Part shown: one piece after another, positions 20,674 to 27,561 of the stretch | Layout: every line of letters starts with the position of its first letter | How positions within the stretch are numbered: the stretch's first letter is position 1 | Virus record (IMG/VR): IMGVR_UViG_3300035698_001291 | Location: 1 to 27,561 of that record | DNA from: a virus | Strand: one strand, 5' to 3' | Length of the DNA: 27,561 nucleotides | Position numbers and translations under genes: made by a program | The notes under the pieces: generated by a model | The model's database searches: none | Told to the model about the DNA's origin: nothing | What the model saw: only the letters and a program-made list of their open reading frames with translations

Positions 20674-21983
20674 TGGCAAGAGATTATACTAATTCAATGA
20701 CACAGGGTTTAGGGGCTAGGCTTGCATATAATAAAGCAAAAAATAAAGGTGGTCGTTTAATAGGTGGTAGCAGCGAAGATCTAACTGATAGACATAATAG
20801 ATTAGCAGAAGCAAAAACATCCTTAAAGCAGGGTAAGGCTAATGTAGAAAAGACAAAAGCTTTAACGGAAAATGTAAAAAGTCAGACTAAAATTTCAAAG
20901 AATACGAATGAATCAGAAATGGCTAAGGCTAGTAAAGAACTTGATAACATGGATATGCCTAAAGAATTAACAGAGATGGAAAAAGCTAATCTTAGGGGTA
21001 AGGAACTAGAGAATCAAGCTGCTGGATATAAAAATGTAGCTTCATTCTTGCCTGGAGCCACAAAAGAGAATTGGGAAGATTTCTATAGTTATGCTGTGCT
21101 GGAAAGTGGATTTATTCCAAAAGGAGTTATTAAAACAGAAGAAGGAATAAATAAGCTTGGAGATGTAGAGTTTGAAACATATAAAAGCAAACTACAGTTT
21201 GGTCTTAGTGGTCTAAGCTATAAAGATATAGCTAAATTATCCGATAAAAAAGATAAAGAAAATATAGCTCTTACTCCAGAAGAAATAGAAGTAGCAGGGG
21301 CTAAATATGCACTTGATGGTAAAATGCCATCTCTCGGAAGAGGAGTAGACGCAGCGGTAACAAGGAAACGAATACTTAAAAGTTCAATGAATCAGCAACT
21401 TGGCATAATAGCAGATCAAGAAGAATCTAAAAGAAGCCCTATGGAGAATGCTCTTGCTATAGTAGGGAAGCAATCTGACACAAAGGCAATACAAGGGGCG
21501 GTAAATTTACTTGAGAAACAGCTTGGTTCTATGGATAGTTTTGTTACTAACATTGGATTTCAGGTTGATAAGGTCAAGGAACTTTCAAAAGATTTAAAAA
21601 CATTTGACACAAGAATATTGAATGTTCCTCTTAGATTAGTTAGAGGCAAAATAGTTGGTAGTCCTTTACAGGCTAAATATGATATGTACCTTGCTGAAAT
21701 AGAGTCTGAGATAGGCAAGTTAGCTACTGGATCGTCTGCGTCAATAGCAGAGTTGTCAGCCACAGCACAGGATAGATGGTCAAAGATCCATGATAAAAAT
21801 CTAAGCGTAACTGATATGATTGAATTGCTTAAAGAAACAAAAAATGCAGCAAAAATGAGATATGATAGTGTTAGTGGAGCATTAGACAAATCAAGAAGAA
21901 AAATGAGGACGAGAGACTATGGTGAGAGTGTTGAAGGAGAAAAACAAACACCTATAACAAACGACCCATTAGGATTAAGATAA
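20673..21983 (+). CDS. Internal virion/ejection protein
   Basis: 436 residues from ATG 20673, which overlaps the preceding stop and has GGGGAG eight bases before; an in-frame ATG at 20649 has no such site. The protein is largely helical: a charged coiled-coil region (about 35-110), a middle region with [19 protein letters not shown], and a conserved-looking part with [57 protein letters not shown] and [11 protein letters not shown]. That last region is familiar from podovirus internal virion proteins. The C-terminus overlaps the next start by one base. Confidence 0.7.
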   Translation: MARDYTNSMTQGLGARLAYNKAKNKGGRLIGGSSEDLTDRHNRLAEAKTSLKQGKANVEKTKALTENVKSQTKISKNTNESEMAKASKELDNMDMPKELTEMEKANLRGKELENQAAGYKNVASFLPGATKENWEDFYSYAVLESGFIPKGVIKTEEGINKLGDVEFETYKSKLQFGLSGLSYKDIAKLSDKKDKENIALTPEEIEVAGAKYALDGKMPSLGRGVDAAVTRKRILKSSMNQQLGIIADQEESKRSPMENALAIVGKQSDTKAIQGAVNLLEKQLGSMDSFVTNIGFQVDKVKELSKDLKTFDTRILNVPLRLVRGKIVGSPLQAKYDMYLAEIESEIGKLATGSSASIAELSATAQDRWSKIHDKNLSVTDMIELLKETKNAAKMRYDSVSGALDKSRRKMRTRDYGESVEGEKQTPITNDPLGLR

Positions 21984-24703
21984 TGACAATAGAAATAGAC
22001 AACTTTAGGGGAAAATATTCAGAGTATAACGATGTAGACGATATAACACTTTCTACCATGCTTTCTGAAAAATATCCTGACGCATATGGGGATTTGCCAG
22101 AGAAGGTACATTCTGAAATTACTGCTCAAGCATCTAACGAACAAGAGCAAATGGGCAATATTGATTTAGATAATAGACCTATTGTTAAAAATGAAGATGG
22201 TACTATAAGTACAGTAAGAAGTATGTCTATTGGAACAGACGAAGGAGAAGTACTGATACCAACTGTATCAGAAGATGGCAGGATAATGTCTAATGAAGAA
22301 GCAATTTCTCAATATCAAAAGACAGGTAAAAATCTTGGTATTTTTAAAACACCAGAAGAAGCTACTATATATGCAAAGCAGTTACATGAAGAGCAAGCTA
22401 AACAATATGGTGGAAATACAGGAACTAAATCAGTAGGGGAAGATGGACAGTTTGAAGAACCTATGTCTGTTGCTGCATTAAAACATGGAACTCCAGAGGT
22501 ATCAGGAGAACCAAGACCTGGCGCTGAAATGGTGAGTGATTTCGTAAGACCGCTTTTAACTGCTGCTGTTGCTACCGGAGGTGCAATGGTAGGAACAACA
22601 GGCGCACCGGGGGTAGGAACTATAGCTGGTGGTGGAATAGGGTACGCATTAGGAGAAGAAGTAGCAGATAAATTTGATGAATGGCTTGGTCTGAGAGATG
22701 GGAAACCGCTACCAGAAGAATTGAAAAAAACAATTAAGAATGTTTTAACAGGTGCTACATTTGAGGCAGGAGGTCAGGTTCTTATTCCAGCAGTAGCTCC
22801 AGCAGTAAAAGCTATTGCAAAAAAAATACCAAAAATACCTATCTCTCTTCGTGGAGCGCAAAAAGAAGCAGGCAAAATACTTAAAGCAAATACAAGTAGT
22901 GGGGCGATAGTTGCAAAAAATATTGAGGAAGCCAAAGCTTTAGAAGAAGCTATACCGGGGTTAAAGTTTGGAAGAGGTCAGTCTACAAATGATCCAGCTA
23001 TTATAAAATTTGAAAGAACGAGAAGAATGATGCCGGGCGATGCAGCAGCACAAACAGCAGATAAAGCTGCAAGCAATTCAAAGGTACTGCAAGAATTTAT
23101 TGATAAACAAAAAGGTTCTGGCGGTATTAGTGATGTAATTGAATCACTTGGCAAACAAGGTGATGCAATAGAAAATGTTGCTGGTACAGCAGCTAAAAAT
23201 CTTGAGAGCAAAGCTGGTATGCTTGAGTCTGGTCGTGACGCAGGTGCAGTTGGTTCTGATATTAGGAAAGCACTTGGAGAAGGTAAGTCAGCAGCTAAAA
23301 AGAAAGCTGGTGAATTGTTTGATGAAGTTCCAGAGTTTAGTATTGATGCAACTTCTCTTAGTGACAAGATAGATGATATTTCAAAACCATTTTCAAGAGT
23401 AGAGGATATTGAAAAAAATATACCTGGTGTGCTTGGAAGAACTAAGACTCTATTAAAAAAAACAGATGGAGTTTTAACACCAAACGATTTACAGGGAATA
23501 CGGACAGAATTAACTACTGACTTGAGAAGAGCGCAAGGTGGACTTGAGCCTAATGCAAGGAAAGCATCAAGGATATCAAAAATGATTGATGCTGTTGATG
23601 GAGTCTTGGAAGGTGCTGGTGGCTCTTCGTCTGGTAATGAACTAAAAACAGCACAACAATTCTTTAAAAAAGAAGTGATAGAAAAATTCAAATCTGGTTC
23701 TGTTGGGGACATACTTAAAAAATCAGGTGGTCAGCATAAAATAACAAATGCAAATGTTGCATCAAGATTCTTTAAACCGGGTCAAACTGGTTCTGAGTCA
23801 GCACAAGAGTTTATCAACGCTGTAGGTACAAACAAAACTGCTCGTTCAGCTATAGAAGAGTCTATAAGGCAAGACCTTGCGACAAACGCTACAAACAAAG
23901 TAACAGGTGAAATAACAGAGACTAAATTAAAAACATGGCTTGCTAGATACAAACCAGCATTAAAAAAACTTGGGTTACAAGATAGGTTTAAAAATGTTGA
24001 GATGGCAAGAAAGCAACTTGACCAAGCTCTTGTTACAAAAACAGCTTTTGATAAATCTGTTGCCTCTAAAATACTTGGTTCTGACATAGAAACAGCAGTA
24101 AAGAACGCTTTTTCAAATAGGTCTAAGGGTAAGGCAGCAGCAAGGCTTTATTCTAAGCTAAAAGGAGATAAGAAAGCAATAGCTGGATTACAAAACGCTA
24201 CAATCGACCATATTATAGACAACGCATTAATAACAACACCAGACGCTTTCAATAATCCTATTGTTAGTTTGGCAAAAGTAGAACGAGAATTTAAAAAGTT
24301 AAAACCTGCTATTGATATAATTTTCAAAAATTCTCCAGAAAAGTTGAAATCTTTTAATAAATACAGGAGTGCTTTGAAAATACTTCAAAGAGATAAAACA
24401 TCACCAATAGGTGGAGGGTCAGAAACAGCATCTAGCATTTTTACATCATTAGCTCATGGTTCAGGGTTATCAATGGGCAGAGTAATTAATATCGGAAGGG
24501 CGCTAGCAAAACCTCTTTTAGATATGAGCGACAATCAGGTAAACGCATTTTTGAACAGAGCTGCTTTTGATCCTGAGTTTGCCCATACGCTAATGTTCAT
24601 TGCAAAAAAAGCTCCTGCTGATGTCATAGCTCGGAGGCTAAACGGACATATGCTTTCCCTTGGTCTGAAAATCGGAAATAACAAAACAAATAAGGAGAAT
24701 TAA
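21983..24703 (+). CDS. Large internal virion protein, likely ejectosome component
   Basis: 906 residues, start overlapping the preceding stop (TAATG). Residues about 59-142 form a module seen in many phage virion proteins ([50 protein letters not shown]). Residues 187-226 are a Gly-rich hydrophobic stretch ([31 protein letters not shown]) that could insert in a membrane. The rest is long Lys/Ala/Glu helix, as in P22 gp16-like proteins that leave the head with DNA. No lysozyme or transglycosylase motif was found. It closes the ejection cluster and is followed by small virion genes. Confidence 0.7.
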   Translation: MTIEIDNFRGKYSEYNDVDDITLSTMLSEKYPDAYGDLPEKVHSEITAQASNEQEQMGNIDLDNRPIVKNEDGTISTVRSMSIGTDEGEVLIPTVSEDGRIMSNEEAISQYQKTGKNLGIFKTPEEATIYAKQLHEEQAKQYGGNTGTKSVGEDGQFEEPMSVAALKHGTPEVSGEPRPGAEMVSDFVRPLLTAAVATGGAMVGTTGAPGVGTIAGGGIGYALGEEVADKFDEWLGLRDGKPLPEELKKTIKNVLTGATFEAGGQVLIPAVAPAVKAIAKKIPKIPISLRGAQKEAGKILKANTSSGAIVAKNIEEAKALEEAIPGLKFGRGQSTNDPAIIKFERTRRMMPGDAAAQTADKAASNSKVLQEFIDKQKGSGGISDVIESLGKQGDAIENVAGTAAKNLESKAGMLESGRDAGAVGSDIRKALGEGKSAAKKKAGELFDEVPEFSIDATSLSDKIDDISKPFSRVEDIEKNIPGVLGRTKTLLKKTDGVLTPNDLQGIRTELTTDLRRAQGGLEPNARKASRISKMIDAVDGVLEGAGGSSSGNELKTAQQFFKKEVIEKFKSGSVGDILKKSGGQHKITNANVASRFFKPGQTGSESAQEFINAVGTNKTARSAIEESIRQDLATNATNKVTGEITETKLKTWLARYKPALKKLGLQDRFKNVEMARKQLDQALVTKTAFDKSVASKILGSDIETAVKNAFSNRSKGKAAARLYSKLKGDKKAIAGLQNATIDHIIDNALITTPDAFNNPIVSLAKVEREFKKLKPAIDIIFKNSPEKLKSFNKYRSALKILQRDKTSPIGGGSETASSIFTSLAHGSGLSMGRVINIGRALAKPLLDMSDNQVNAFLNRAAFDPEFAHTLMFIAKKAPADVIARRLNGHMLSLGLKIGNNKTNKEN

Positions 24704-24706
24704 ACA

Positions 24707-25039
24707 ATGGCTAACACTGTATTAGAAGGAAAGTATTATAAAAAAGTAATCGTAGACACAGCACCCGGAGCTTCTGGATATTTCACAGCAGAAGTACCAG
24801 AATCAGTAGCCGTAGGTGGTGACAAAAGAATCACGTTCACAGTATCGGAAGGTGCTGGAGATGTAACCCTACAATACAAAGGCTCTGGAGAATCTACATG
24901 GGTAGATGAAGATGGTAGCCCATATACTGCTGTAACAGCTAAAGTTATAGATGCGTGGACACATGGGAGAAAATGGAGAGCTATTTGCAAGCAAACTGCC
25001 TATGCTTCTGGTGATTTAACCTTTGGATTTGAGTGGTAA
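24707..25039 (+). CDS. Small beta-rich structural protein
   Basis: 110 residues, ATG at 24707 with AAGGAG upstream. Alternating strands (YYKKVIVDTAPG, KRITFTVSEGAGDVTLQYKG, WRAICKQTAYASGDLTFGF) suggest a beta sandwich. It sits at the start of a run of small virion genes leading to the tail fibre. No family recognised with certainty. Confidence 0.65.
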   Translation: MANTVLEGKYYKKVIVDTAPGASGYFTAEVPESVAVGGDKRITFTVSEGAGDVTLQYKGSGESTWVDEDGSPYTAVTAKVIDAWTHGRKWRAICKQTAYASGDLTFGFEW

Positions 25040-25042
25040 TAA

Positions 25043-25660
25043 ATGACTACTAACGTAGACGTACCTCTTTCAACCATACCTGTTGTAGACGAGAACAACA
25101 TGGTGTCATTAATTTGGCATGAGTTCTTTGTTAAGCTTACTACTGCTGTAAATGAAGCTGCTAGTCTGGGCGCAAAGGTTGCTTTTTCAAGTGGCTCTGC
25201 TGACGGTAGTGTAACCGATGCCTTAGAAACTACTATCTCTGCGATTGATAGCGGTGGAGGTTCAAGACCTGCTGGTAATACAGGAGAGATTCAGTTCAAT
25301 AAGGATGGTGCGTTTGGTGCTGATGAAAGAGTGTCTTGGGATAAATTAGAGGGTGTGCTTAAAACTCTTAGCGGTAGACAGTATAAAGAGGTCAAAATAA
25401 GCTATACAGATTCTCCCTATACCGTACTATCAACTGACGATGTTATCTATGGTAATACAGATAATGGCAATATAATCATACTTCTATTAGCAGGTTCTAC
25501 GGGCAGACACCAGAAAATAATAAGCACAGGCTCAAGTGATAATCTTCTTACTGTGACTCCTGATGGTACTGAAAAGCTATTTGGAGAGAACGAATCATTT
25601 GTGATGTACGATAAAGAAAACATTGATATCCATTTTACAGATACGGAAGGTTGGTATTAA
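25043..25660 (+). CDS. Tail or fibre-associated structural protein
   Basis: 205 residues, ATG three bases after the preceding gene. The N-terminus has LSTIPVVDENNMVSLIWHEF, a short virion-attachment-like segment common in podovirus structural proteins. Then NTGEIQFNKDGAFGADER, a motif often found in phage fibre proteins. The C-terminal part is beta-rich (YTVLSTDDVIYGNT, RHQKIISTGSSDNLLTVTPD) and ends with HFTDTEGWY. It may be a trimeric fibre or hub component; function not certain. The next gene begins immediately after the stop. Confidence 0.65.
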   Translation: MTTNVDVPLSTIPVVDENNMVSLIWHEFFVKLTTAVNEAASLGAKVAFSSGSADGSVTDALETTISAIDSGGGSRPAGNTGEIQFNKDGAFGADERVSWDKLEGVLKTLSGRQYKEVKISYTDSPYTVLSTDDVIYGNTDNGNIIILLLAGSTGRHQKIISTGSSDNLLTVTPDGTEKLFGENESFVMYDKENIDIHFTDTEGWY

Positions 25661-25822
25661 ATGACAGACATTAGATCACCAGAAAAGAGAATAGGTGGTG
25701 AACGCAAGGCAGTAGTAGAGGATGCAAGCACAAAGCAACTTCTTATTGAGATATTAACAGCACTTAAAAAAATAGAGTATCATTTGTCGATTGCTAGTGA
25801 TACCGATTTAACAGATTTATAG
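25661..25822 (+). CDS. Conserved small tail-region protein
   Basis: 53 residues, ATG at 25661 directly after the preceding TAA, TAG stop. The C-terminal half KQLLIEILTALKKIEYHLS followed by IASDTDL is a helix plus short acidic end. I know this pattern from many small phage proteins encoded near tail fibre genes, role unknown. Confidence 0.65.
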   Translation: MTDIRSPEKRIGGERKAVVEDASTKQLLIEILTALKKIEYHLSIASDTDLTDL

Positions 25823-25831
25823 GAGATTAAA

Positions 25832-26377
25832 ATGCCAACAGTTAATGATCCAAACGGGAAACCAATGCACGTAAATAGTGAGAACATGGGAGAAGTATAT
25901 TCTGTTAATGAGAAAATACAGTTCCATGCGAATGCTCACGAGGAGGAGTGTTATACTGTCATGGTTGACGTAACCACTGCGACCACAGACGATGATTTCT
26001 TTTATTTAAAAAATAAAGATGATAAAGATCTTGTGGTTACTAAAATAGGTGGGTGGTGCGATGATGCTAACCAGGAGGTATCTATTTATATTGGTGGTAC
26101 AGATGCAGGCACAGATGCCGGAGATGATCTTACACCTGCTAATCTAAACGCAGGGAGTGCAAATACTGCTGATGTGGATTGTACACAAGATGCGACAGAT
26201 TTAGCAATCTCAGGTGGTAGAGTTGTGAGATTAATGAAATTTCCAGTTACTCCATTGCAACTAGCAGCTTTTTCGTTTGATACTGGAATTATTATCCCAA
26301 AGAATCAAAGGTTACATCTCAGGGCTGCGTTGGCTGGTTTAATTAATATGTCTGTAACTTTTTATTTTCACGACTAA
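25832..26377 (+). CDS. Virion-associated protein of unknown function
   Basis: 181 residues, ATG at 25832 after AGGAG. A short polar start (NDPNGKPMHVNSENMGEVYS) precedes a beta-rich body (CYTVMVDVTTATTDDDFFYL, LVVTKIGGWC, EVSIYIGGTD) and a final sheet (HLRAALAGLINMSVTFYFHD). Proteins with this start occur in clusters of small receptor-region genes in phages. The body has strand patterns like the next gene, which may be a distant relative. Confidence 0.65.
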   Translation: MPTVNDPNGKPMHVNSENMGEVYSVNEKIQFHANAHEEECYTVMVDVTTATTDDDFFYLKNKDDKDLVVTKIGGWCDDANQEVSIYIGGTDAGTDAGDDLTPANLNAGSANTADVDCTQDATDLAISGGRVVRLMKFPVTPLQLAAFSFDTGIIIPKNQRLHLRAALAGLINMSVTFYFHD

Positions 26378-26380
26378 ATT

Positions 26381-26992
26381 ATGTATAAATTTATACAAGC
26401 AGATGAAAGTGGAGTTCCAGTTGAGATATCTACGGATAATCATCCTATAATAACGGCTAGCGGATATCCACCACTAATTAAGCAAAAGGTTAAAATATTT
26501 AGTCAGTTTTTCCTGAATGGTACTTCGAATGATCTTGGTATTGATGGGAGTGTAGCGGAATCAGAATTTTGTATAAACGCTGATGAAGATAATGATATCT
26601 ACTTAACAAGGATAACTTTTATACTTGGTTATGGTGGATCAGGTGAAATGTATGAATTTGCTGATAGTGGAGCAGCGTTAACAAACGGAGTTAAAGTTTT
26701 TTACTTTGATTCATTCGGAGATGAAGTTACAATTATGAATCCGAAAGCAAACCTTAGTTTTATGCGAGCTTCTGGTATTCCAGTTACAAATACTAATTGG
26801 GAAACAAGAGGATTCGCGGCGAGGGGAGACTACGGATATTTTGTTAATATAAGCTTAACTGACTTAATGCCACCATACGGAATAAAGCTTGATCGTGGAA
26901 CAAAACAACGAGCGTGTATAATAATAAGAGATGACTGCACAGATGCGGATTTATTTAATTGTAATGCGTTTGGATTTGAAAGATTACCGTAA
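26381..26992 (+). CDS. Virion-associated protein of unknown function
   Basis: 203 residues, ATG at 26381 three bases after the preceding stop; a weak ribosome site is possible. It is beta-rich (KVKIFSQFFLNGTSNDLG, IYLTRITFILGYGGSGEMY, GVKVFYFDSFGDEV) with an ending FNCNAFGFERLP. It resembles the preceding gene in arrangement and probably in fold. It lies among small structural genes before the tail fibre; no catalytic motif. Confidence 0.65.
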   Translation: MYKFIQADESGVPVEISTDNHPIITASGYPPLIKQKVKIFSQFFLNGTSNDLGIDGSVAESEFCINADEDNDIYLTRITFILGYGGSGEMYEFADSGAALTNGVKVFYFDSFGDEVTIMNPKANLSFMRASGIPVTNTNWETRGFAARGDYGYFVNISLTDLMPPYGIKLDRGTKQRACIIIRDDCTDADLFNCNAFGFERLP

Positions 26993-27001
26993 GGATAATA
27001 T

Positions 27002-27340
27002 ATGAGCAATAAACTAATAGACATATACAACGGTCAACCAGCAGCTATAGACACAACTTTATATACCTGCCCTGTGGGTAGCATTGTAAAGATTACAGCA
27101 GCTACGGTTACCAATGACACTACCACAAGCAAATATATAACAGCCTACAGAGTTCCTTCTGGTAGCTCAGTATCAGATTCTAATATCATTATAAATCAAA
27201 AACCAGTAGGCAGTATGGAGTCAGTTTCTTTATGGGAGCTTATAGGGCAAATACTTGAGGCTGGTGATTTAATATCGGCTATAGCAGAGGCAGAAAATCA
27301 GCTAACGGTTCATATAAGTGGGTTATCAATAGTTAATTAA
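27002..27340 (+). CDS. Small beta-rich virion protein, paralogue of the 19505 gene product
   Basis: 112 residues, ATG at 27002 after AAGGATAAT. Strand order LYTCPVGSIVKITAATVTND, KYITAYRVPSGSS, SDSNIIINQKPVG, LEAGDLISAIAEAENQL and VHISGLSIVN parallels the product of 19505-19840. Common among small proteins near phage fibre genes. Probably a tail or receptor-region accessory; function unknown. Confidence 0.65.
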   Translation: MSNKLIDIYNGQPAAIDTTLYTCPVGSIVKITAATVTNDTTTSKYITAYRVPSGSSVSDSNIIINQKPVGSMESVSLWELIGQILEAGDLISAIAEAENQLTVHISGLSIVN

Positions 27341-27350
27341 AGGTGAAATT

Positions 27351-27561
27351 ATGATACGTGATATAGTTAGAGATGTGGTTAGCGATGTTGTTAAAAACGC
27401 TTGGGATGAATATGATATAGGTGGAGCAATAGAACTAGACCTAACCAGCACAGCCTCAATCGTAGCCTTCCTTGCAACATATTCAGGCTCGTATACTTGT
27501 GCAAGCGTTATGTGGGTAAAGGACGTTGCTGGTGTATATCAAGAGATTCCTATCAATACTC
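27351..27561 (+). CDS. Probable tail fibre protein, 5' end only
   Basis: Begins at ATG 27351 with AAAGGTG upstream and runs past the window end (70 codons visible). The start MIRDIVRDVVSDVVKNAWDE is the short repetitive helix found at the beginning of many phage tail fibre or carbohydrate-binding proteins. It is followed by a beta-rich part (IVAFLATYSGSYTCASVMWV). The location after small structural genes supports a fibre role. Confidence 0.65.
   Translation, partial: MIRDIVRDVVSDVVKNAWDEYDIGGAIELDLTSTASIVAFLATYSGSYTCASVMWVKDVAGVYQEIPINT

Noticed and set aside
22978-23712. A 244-codon leftward frame inside the large internal virion gene
   Set aside because: Ser/Pro/Leu-rich antisense shadow with no ribosome site or motif, opposite a convincing plus-strand gene. 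It shows that long antisense frames occur by chance here, so the HNH gene was accepted only because of its domain motifs, ribosome site and codon pattern.

Overview
The window is a 27.6 kb piece of a tailed double-stranded DNA bacteriophage genome. It is AT-rich, very gene-dense, has Shine-Dalgarno sites of the AGGAG type, and carries a short-tailed (podovirus, P22-like) virion assembly block. There is no integrase, lysis cassette or replication gene here, and the host cannot be named from this sequence.

Layout. (1) 1-1740, minus strand: a run of small phage genes of unknown function, expressed leftward from a sigma70-like promoter at 1740-1767. They are separated by repeated intercistronic hairpin cassettes. 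(2) 1741-1902: a divergent control region with an inverted repeat over a rightward -35 box. (3) 1903-4580, plus strand: tightly overlapping small genes, including a likely small terminase (TTG start) and two tiny membrane proteins. (4) 4589-4855: three tRNA genes, Ser(GCT), Tyr(GTA) and Ser(TGA), all of the long-variable-arm class. (5) 4866-7178: large terminase interrupted by an intein. (6) 7179-13564, head genes: portal (with an in-frame TAG), GroES-like co-chaperonin, scaffold, major capsid protein and a beta-helical fibre or decoration protein. (7) 13613-19840: head-to-tail connector and DNA-stabilisation (gp4-like and gp10-like) proteins with inserted beta modules and propellers. (8) 19840-24703: ejection or internal virion proteins. 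(9) 24707-27561: small virion proteins and the start of a probable tail-fibre gene.

The most striking element is in the terminase. The ATPase P-loop (GGNRIGK/TT) is split by a 285-residue intein (5082-5936) with good N- and C-terminal splicing blocks but no endonuclease motif in its own frame. Where the endonuclease would lie, the opposite strand encodes a complete 177-residue HNH endonuclease (5802 to 5269) with its own ribosome-binding site and a sigma70/extended -10 promoter candidate. The sense frame stays open through this antisense gene. Codon choice in the endonuclease avoids exactly those codons that would put a stop into the terminase/intein frame. This looks like a cis-splicing intein whose homing endonuclease is nested in antisense.

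The second unusual region is the gp10-like tail-hub gene. It has seven Asp-box repeats and a beta module inserted inside another copy of itself. Its C-terminal domain has been separated and lies at the end of a kelch-like propeller gene, with a coiled-coil gene between the two parts.
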